Assembly: GCF_018141005.1 (NCBI RefSeq)
Contig: NZ_CP046582.1
Span: 4,650,001 to 4,714,000, forward strand
Direction: 5' to 3'
DNA length: 64,000 bases
DNA from: Erwinia sp. E602
Lineage (GTDB): Bacteria; Pseudomonadota; Gammaproteobacteria; Enterobacterales; Enterobacteriaceae
This document shows, one piece after another, positions 59,926 through 64,000 of the stretch (positions are counted from its first letter, which is position 1; each line of letters starts with the position of its first letter). The translations under genes were made by a program, and so were the position numbers. The notes beneath the pieces were generated by a model. It was not told where the DNA came from, searched no databases, and saw only the letters and a list, made by a program, of their open reading frames with translations.

Positions 59926-60789
59926 ATGATCCGCAGCATGACCGCCTACGCACGGCGAGAAACCAAAGGCGAATGGGGCAGCGCCGCCTGGGAGCTCCGT
60001 TCCGTCAACCAACGCTATCTGGAGACCTATCTGCGCCTGCCGGAACAGTTCCGCGGCCTGGAGCCGGTGGTCCGCGAGCGTATTCGCAACCGCCTGACCC
60101 GCGGTAAAATTGAAGTCAGCCTGCGCTTTGACGCCGACCCGCGCGCCCAGAGCGCGCTGGTGCTGAATGAGAAACTGGCCGTTCAGCTGGTTGAGGCCGC
60201 TAACTGGGTCAAGCTGCAGAGCGATGAGGGTGAGATCAACCCGCTGGATATTCTGCGCTGGCCGGGCGTGATGTCCGCCGCCGAACAGGATCTGGATGCT
60301 ATCTCCGCAGAGCTGCTGAGCACGCTGGACGTAGCCATCGACGACTTTATCACCGCACGGGAAACCGAAGGCGCGGCGCTGAAGCAGCTGATCGAACAGC
60401 GTCTGCAGGGCGTCAGCGCCGAAGTCACTAAAGTTCGCGCCCATATGCCGGACGTGCTGAAGTGGCAGCGTGAGCGGCTGGTCAGCCGTCTGGAAGAGGC
60501 GCAGGTGCAGCTGGAGAATAACCGGCTGGAGCAGGAGCTGGTGATGCTGGCGCAGCGCGTGGACGTGGCGGAAGAGCTGGACCGCCTGGAAGCCCACGTG
60601 AAAGAGACCTACAACATTCTGAAGAAGAAGGAGGCCGTCGGCCGCCGCCTCGACTTTATGATGCAGGAGTTCAACCGCGAGTCGAACACCCTGGGCTCCA
60701 AGTCGATCAACGCCGAGATCACCACCTCAGCCATTGAGCTGAAGGTGCTGATCGAGCAGATGCGCGAGCAGATTCAGAATATTGAGTAA
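59926..60789 (+). CDS. yicC: Endoribonuclease YicC
   Basis: 287 residues, same as E. coli YicC. N-terminal YicC-like domain (MIRSMTAYARRETKGEWGSAAWELRSVNQRYLE) and the DUF1732 C-terminal domain with LDFMMQEFNRESNTLGSKS. Reported in E. coli as an endoribonuclease affecting RyhB decay. A strong terminator follows. Confidence 0.95.
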   Translation: MIRSMTAYARRETKGEWGSAAWELRSVNQRYLETYLRLPEQFRGLEPVVRERIRNRLTRGKIEVSLRFDADPRAQSALVLNEKLAVQLVEAANWVKLQSDEGEINPLDILRWPGVMSAAEQDLDAISAELLSTLDVAIDDFITARETEGAALKQLIEQRLQGVSAEVTKVRAHMPDVLKWQRERLVSRLEEAQVQLENNRLEQELVMLAQRVDVAEELDRLEAHVKETYNILKKKEAVGRRLDFMMQEFNRESNTLGSKSINAEITTSAIELKVLIEQMREQIQNIE

Positions 60790-60827
60790 ATATTCAGGAC
60801 GAATCACTAAAGATTGAAAAAACCAAA

Positions 60828-60850
60828 GCTCGCCACCAGGCGGGCTTTTT
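60828..60850 (+). terminator. Terminator of yicC
   Basis: Stem gctcgcc/ggcgggc (60828-60834 with 60839-60845, one G-U), 4-nt loop, then ttttt. Confidence 0.85.
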
Positions 60851-60961
60851 GTTATCACGAAACATCACAAGAAAGCATGAAAGCGCATGATTGAGGTGTA
60901 TCCAACAGGTTTCTTTCATATTAGTTTGGTACACCTCCTGTTCAACACTCAGGAAGACGCA

Positions 60962-61081
60962 ATGCCAAAACTTTCTGACATGCCGATCAGCGCATGAATT
61001 AAGGCCGGAGAACGCTTCGAGGGCCGCGCAGATGGCGGTGGCCTGTATCTGCGATTCAGAGCAGCAGACAAAAGTGGAGTG
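60962..61081 (+). pseudogene. Remnant of a tyrosine-type phage integrase N-terminus
   Basis: Reading from the ATG at 60962 gives MPKLSDMPISA, a TGA stop at codon 12, then IKAGERFEGRADGGGLYLRF..., which matches the DUF4102 N-terminal domain of P4-type integrases. No catalytic domain follows; about 80 bp later dinD starts. It is a broken start of an integrase and so a scar of a mobile element. Confidence 0.75.
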
Positions 61082-61161
61082 TCCACATTACGTGGGTAAG
61101 ATCAATCGGCAACAGAAAAAGCAGCAATAATTATCACCCCTGAGACTGAGTGGAGTACTCG

Positions 61162-61986
61162 ATGAACGAACATCACCAACCGTTTGAAGACTTACGGCAA
61201 CATGGAAACGAAGGGCAAGAGTATTGGTCAGCAAGAGATTTAGCACCGCTGCTTGATTATCGTGACTGGCGAAATTTCCAAAATGTTCTTTCGCGGGCAG
61301 CCCAGGCTTGTGAAACCAGTCATCAGCAGGTTTCAGACCATTTCGTTGAGACCACCAAAATGGTTGTGCTGGGTTCGGGTGCTCAACGAGAGCTGGAGGA
61401 TGTTCACTTGTCCAGGTACGCCTGCTATCTCGTGGTGCAGAATGGCGATCCCGCTAAACCCGTTATCGCTGCCGGGCAAACTTACTTTGCTATTCAGACC
61501 AGACGGCAGGAACTGGCAGACGATGAAACATTCAAACGGCTGCGTGAAGATGAAAAACGGCTGTTTCTACGCAATGAGTTAAAAGAGCACAACAAACAGC
61601 TGGTGGAGGTCGCGCAGCAGGCAGGGGTTGAAACCACCTTAGATTTTGCCATTTTTCAAAATCATGGTTACCAGGGCTTATATGGTGGTCTGGATCAGAA
61701 AGCGATCCACCAGCACAAGGGGCTTAAGAAGAGTCAAAAAATCCTCGACCATATGGGGTCAACGGAACTGGCGGCCAACCTGTTCCGCGCAACGCAGGCA
61801 GAAGAGAAACTTCGCCGGGATGAGGTCAAGTCAAAGCAGCAGGCAAACCAGACTCACTTTGATGTTGGCAGGAAAGTAAGACAGACGATTGAAGAGTTGG
61901 GTGGAACGATGCCTGAAGATCTACCTTCCCCGGATAAGAGCATCAGGCAGATTGAATCAGCCGCAAAAAAACTGAACAAAAAATAA
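61162..61986 (+). CDS. dinD: DNA damage-inducible protein D (DinD)
   Basis: 274 residues, same as E. coli DinD. N-terminal BRO/antirepressor-like fold (EYWSARDLAPLLDYRDWRNF), then a basic helical region ending KQIES-type (IRQIESAAKKLNKK). E. coli DinD inhibits RecA-mediated strand exchange in vitro. It neighbours yicC as in E. coli, but an integrase remnant lies between. The start at 61162 follows GGAG by 6 nt. No convincing LexA box was found upstream. Confidence 0.9.
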   Translation: MNEHHQPFEDLRQHGNEGQEYWSARDLAPLLDYRDWRNFQNVLSRAAQACETSHQQVSDHFVETTKMVVLGSGAQRELEDVHLSRYACYLVVQNGDPAKPVIAAGQTYFAIQTRRQELADDETFKRLREDEKRLFLRNELKEHNKQLVEVAQQAGVETTLDFAIFQNHGYQGLYGGLDQKAIHQHKGLKKSQKILDHMGSTELAANLFRATQAEEKLRRDEVKSKQQANQTHFDVGRKVRQTIEELGGTMPEDLPSPDKSIRQIESAAKKLNKK

Positions 61987-62241
61987 CCCTAAACAGCAGC
62001 ACCCGGTTTTACGGTGTACCCAAGGGTGTACCCAATGAAAAACTGGCAAACATGAAACCCTACCAGACAAGGTTTAAGCCCGCCTACTCAACAAACAGAT
62101 TCAACTGAGTAAAGGTTCCGGAAGAATACTCAAAGAGTAACGCATTCAGAAACCCGCCTGCCGGGTGGCAAAAACTGGCGATATCATTGTACGGTTGTGG
62201 TCATTTAAATATCTCCCGCCCGACATTCTCGCGATACCTTT
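61987..62241. other. dinD-AraC convergent gap with integrase-type repeats
   Basis: 255 bp. GTGTACCC occurs twice in tandem at 62013-62036, a motif also seen (inverted, ggtacacc) before the integrase remnant at 60930. It may mark an old element end. No gene is seen. Confidence 0.4.
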
Positions 62242-63009
62242 TCAGGGCCGCTGCGCCAGATACGCCCGCGGTGAACGGCCGGTCATCTTGCTGAAAAAGG
62301 CCGAGAAGGCGCTGTCGCTGGCAAACTCCAGCGCGGCGGCGATCTCAGCCTGCGGTTGCCCCGCCACCAGCATCTCCAGCGCTTTTATCAGCCGCCACTG
62401 CTGTCGCCACTGCTGATAGCTCAGCCCGGTTTCGCGCAGCAGAATTCGGCTGATGGTTTTTTCGCTGGCCCCGCTGCTGCGCGCCAGGCTATGCAGCGGC
62501 GGCGGCAGGGTCATCGCGTTCAGCGCCCGCAGGCGGCGGTCGACGGGCAGCCGTAGCGTGGTCAGCTCGCGCGGTGCGGCCTGCAGCTCGTCCAGGCACA
62601 CCGCCAGCAGGTTTGCCGCCGCCCCCTGCCGCCAGTCGGTGTTAAATTCAGCGAAGGCGATACGTTCCAGTACCTCGCGCAGCAGCGGGCTGGCGCTGAC
62701 GATCTCAACGTGACCGGCGAGGGAGGCAAACCGCGCCTGCACCAGCCACACCGAGCGGTAGCCGGCCACGCCCTGGATCTGCACGCGGTGCGGCACGCCC
62801 CCCGGGATCCACGCCACCCGCCCCGGCGGCAACAGTGAAAAACTCTGGTTCAGCGTGATGCGCATACAGCCCTGCTGGCTGAACAACAGCTGCCCTTTAT
62901 CATGCTGGTGCATGCCCGAGTCGTGCTGCGCCAGCCCGGAGGCGATGCCCAGCACATCGTTGCGGTAATCGTCGGGATCAAAGGGTGCGTCTGCATCTAT
63001 CCGTGGCAT
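62242..63009 (-). CDS. AraC-family regulator
   Basis: 255 residues. N-terminal cupin-like domain (HQHDKGQLLFSQQGCMRITL, PPGRVAWIPGGVPHRV) and a C-terminal AraC double HTH (LARSSGASEKTISRILLRETGLSYQQWRQQWRLIKALEML, FASDSAFSAFFSKMTGRSPRAYL). Resembles NimR-type AraC regulators that control a divergent efflux gene. The divergent MFS gene starts 105 bp away. Confidence 0.87.
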   Translation of the reverse strand: MPRIDADAPFDPDDYRNDVLGIASGLAQHDSGMHQHDKGQLLFSQQGCMRITLNQSFSLLPPGRVAWIPGGVPHRVQIQGVAGYRSVWLVQARFASLAGHVEIVSASPLLREVLERIAFAEFNTDWRQGAAANLLAVCLDELQAAPRELTTLRLPVDRRLRALNAMTLPPPLHSLARSSGASEKTISRILLRETGLSYQQWRQQWRLIKALEMLVAGQPQAEIAAALEFASDSAFSAFFSKMTGRSPRAYLAQRP

Positions 63010-63114
63010 AACATGTCCGATTTCAACAATTTTTTGTCTTTTATATTGTAAAGGGAGAGTGACGGCCGGTGCTATTTTATTCGCTCATTTACCCCTCACT
63101 CTCGCAGGAAGACT

Positions 63115-64000
63115 ATGCAACCTAAACTGACGCTCCCCCTGGCGACCTGCCTGATGATGTTCCCACAGGTGGTGGAGACCCTTTACAGCCCGGCGCTGAC
63201 CGCTATCGCGCAGGGTTTTCAGGTCAGCGCAGAGGCGGCGGCGCAGACCCTGTCGCTTTACTTCTTCGCGTTTGCCTTCGGCGTGGTGGTGTGGGGCCGC
63301 ATGTGTGACCTGATCGGCCGACGCCCGACGATGTTAGCAGGCCTGGTGCTGTATCTGGTCGCCTCGCTGACGGCCGTCTTCAGCGGCAGCTTCACGCTGC
63401 TGCTGCTGGCGCGGATGCTGGCGGCCTTTGGCGCTGCGGTGGGGTCGGTAGCGACGCAGACGGCGATCCGCGATCGTTTTGACGGTCACCAGCTGGCGCG
63501 GGTGTTCTCCCTGATGGGGATCGCCATGGCCGTCAGCCCGGCGATCGGCGTACTGAGCGGCACCCTGCTGACCCGCTACGGCGGCTATCAGGGAGTATTC
63601 ACCGGCCTGGCCGTGCTGGCTGCGGTGCTGCTGGCATACACCGCCTGGCAACTGCCGGAAACCCGTCCGGCGCAGTGGACCACCACGCCCTTTTTCGCCA
63701 CGCTGCGGCGCATGCTGCGGGATTGGGACATCTGGCGCAGCGCGCTGTGGGTGGCGCTGTTCAATATCTGTATGTTCAGCTATTACCAGCTGGCCCCCTT
63801 CCGCTTTGCGACGCTGGGCGTGCCGCAGCACTGGTTCGGTTATACCGGGCTGGTGCTGGCGGCGGGCGTGGCCGCCGGTGCCGGTATCAACCGGCGGCTG
63901 GTCGCCGTCGGCTGGGGATTACGCCGGCTGCTGACGCTGGCCGGTGGGCTGGCGCTGGCCGGGGGCGCGGGGGTGCTGGCGCTGGAAAACAGCGTCGGCT
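63115..64000 (+). CDS. Multidrug efflux MFS transporter, Bcr/CflA family, partial
   Basis: First 295 codons; the window ends before the stop. DHA1-type drug:proton antiporter with about nine visible helices. Motif A (GRMCDLIGRRPTMLA) follows TM2; AMAVSPAIGVLSGTLL is motif C-like. AGGA precedes the start. Likely repressed or activated by the divergent AraC-type regulator. Confidence 0.88.
   Translation, partial: MQPKLTLPLATCLMMFPQVVETLYSPALTAIAQGFQVSAEAAAQTLSLYFFAFAFGVVVWGRMCDLIGRRPTMLAGLVLYLVASLTAVFSGSFTLLLLARMLAAFGAAVGSVATQTAIRDRFDGHQLARVFSLMGIAMAVSPAIGVLSGTLLTRYGGYQGVFTGLAVLAAVLLAYTAWQLPETRPAQWTTTPFFATLRRMLRDWDIWRSALWVALFNICMFSYYQLAPFRFATLGVPQHWFGYTGLVLAAGVAAGAGINRRLVAVGWGLRRLLTLAGGLALAGGAGVLALENSVG

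Noticed and set aside
61043..61059. Possible LexA box ahead of dinD (ctgt...tcag)
   Set aside because: The spacing is one base too long and the right half lacks ACAG; it also lies inside the integrase remnant.
62242..64000. AraC regulator plus efflux gene as nimR-nimT
   Set aside because: The regulator resembles NimR, but the transporter is Bcr/CflA-type, not the CynX-type NimT, so the symbols were not used.

Overview
The window is about 64 kb of chromosome from a member of the Enterobacterales, most likely Erwiniaceae (Erwinia, Pantoea or a close relative). The basis is protein-level similarity, recalled rather than searched, to Escherichia coli housekeeping genes, GC-rich third codon positions, and an LPS core locus of the Klebsiella/Serratia/Erwinia type. 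Two blocks that are far apart in E. coli (zapB-glpFKX-tpiA-cdh-sbp-pfkA-fieF-cpx and trmL-cysE-gpsA-secB-...-waa-coaD-mutM-rpmBG-radC-coaBC-dut-slmA-pyrE-rph-yicC) are joined here at cpxA/trmL.

Layout. 0-8.6 kb: zapB (minus), then the glycerol genes glpF-glpK-glpX behind a GlpR-like operator, emrD (minus), fpr, yiiR, yiiQ and tpiA. 8.6-20.5 kb: an accessory stretch of 11 genes between tpiA and cdh, which are neighbours in E. coli. It holds two MocR-type (GntR/aminotransferase) regulators, an AhpD-like protein, mqo, a LysE-type exporter, an orphan type II thioesterase, a glutathione transferase, a PhzF protein, a short-chain dehydrogenase and the yhjC-yhjD pair. Several inverted repeats and local duplications lie in this stretch. 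20.5-27.8 kb: cdh with a repeat-encoded C-terminal tail, sbp, pfkA, fieF, cpxP (with the CpxQ small RNA at its 3' end), then divergent cpxR-cpxA. 27.9-36.6 kb: trmL, cysE-gpsA-secB-grxC-yibN, envC-yibQ and kbl-tdh; gpmI, which sits before envC in E. coli, is absent. 36.9-51.5 kb: LPS inner and outer core synthesis (hldD, waaF, waaC, a WaaZ-like gene, waaL, two glycosyltransferase family 9 genes of unknown acceptor, a WabN-like deacetylase, waaQ, wabG, wabH, waaA, waaE) ending in coaD. 51.5-60.8 kb: mutM, rpmG-rpmB, radC, coaBC-dut, slmA, pyrE-rph with an attenuator, a CNT nucleoside transporter, a DUF3574 lipoprotein and yicC. 60.8-64 kb: a decayed integrase start, dinD, an AraC regulator and a divergent drug-efflux MFS gene cut by the window end.

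How the genes fit together. The first block covers glycerol uptake and lower glycolysis/gluconeogenesis (GlpFKX, TpiA, PfkA). CpxPRA and CpxQ watch the envelope. The waa/wab block builds the LPS core, with a predicted Hep-GalA-GlcN type core from WabG, WabH and WabN and glucose on HepI from WaaE. The most unusual signals are in the accessory stretch: a 15-bp minisatellite that encodes and then truncates the Cdh tail, a tandem duplication across the convergent thioesterase/GST junction, a 64-bp tandem repeat after mqo, and two perfect inverted repeats in divergent regulator promoters. I found no CRISPR array, tRNA, rRNA or intact insertion sequence, and no strong candidate for a wholly new multi-gene system.
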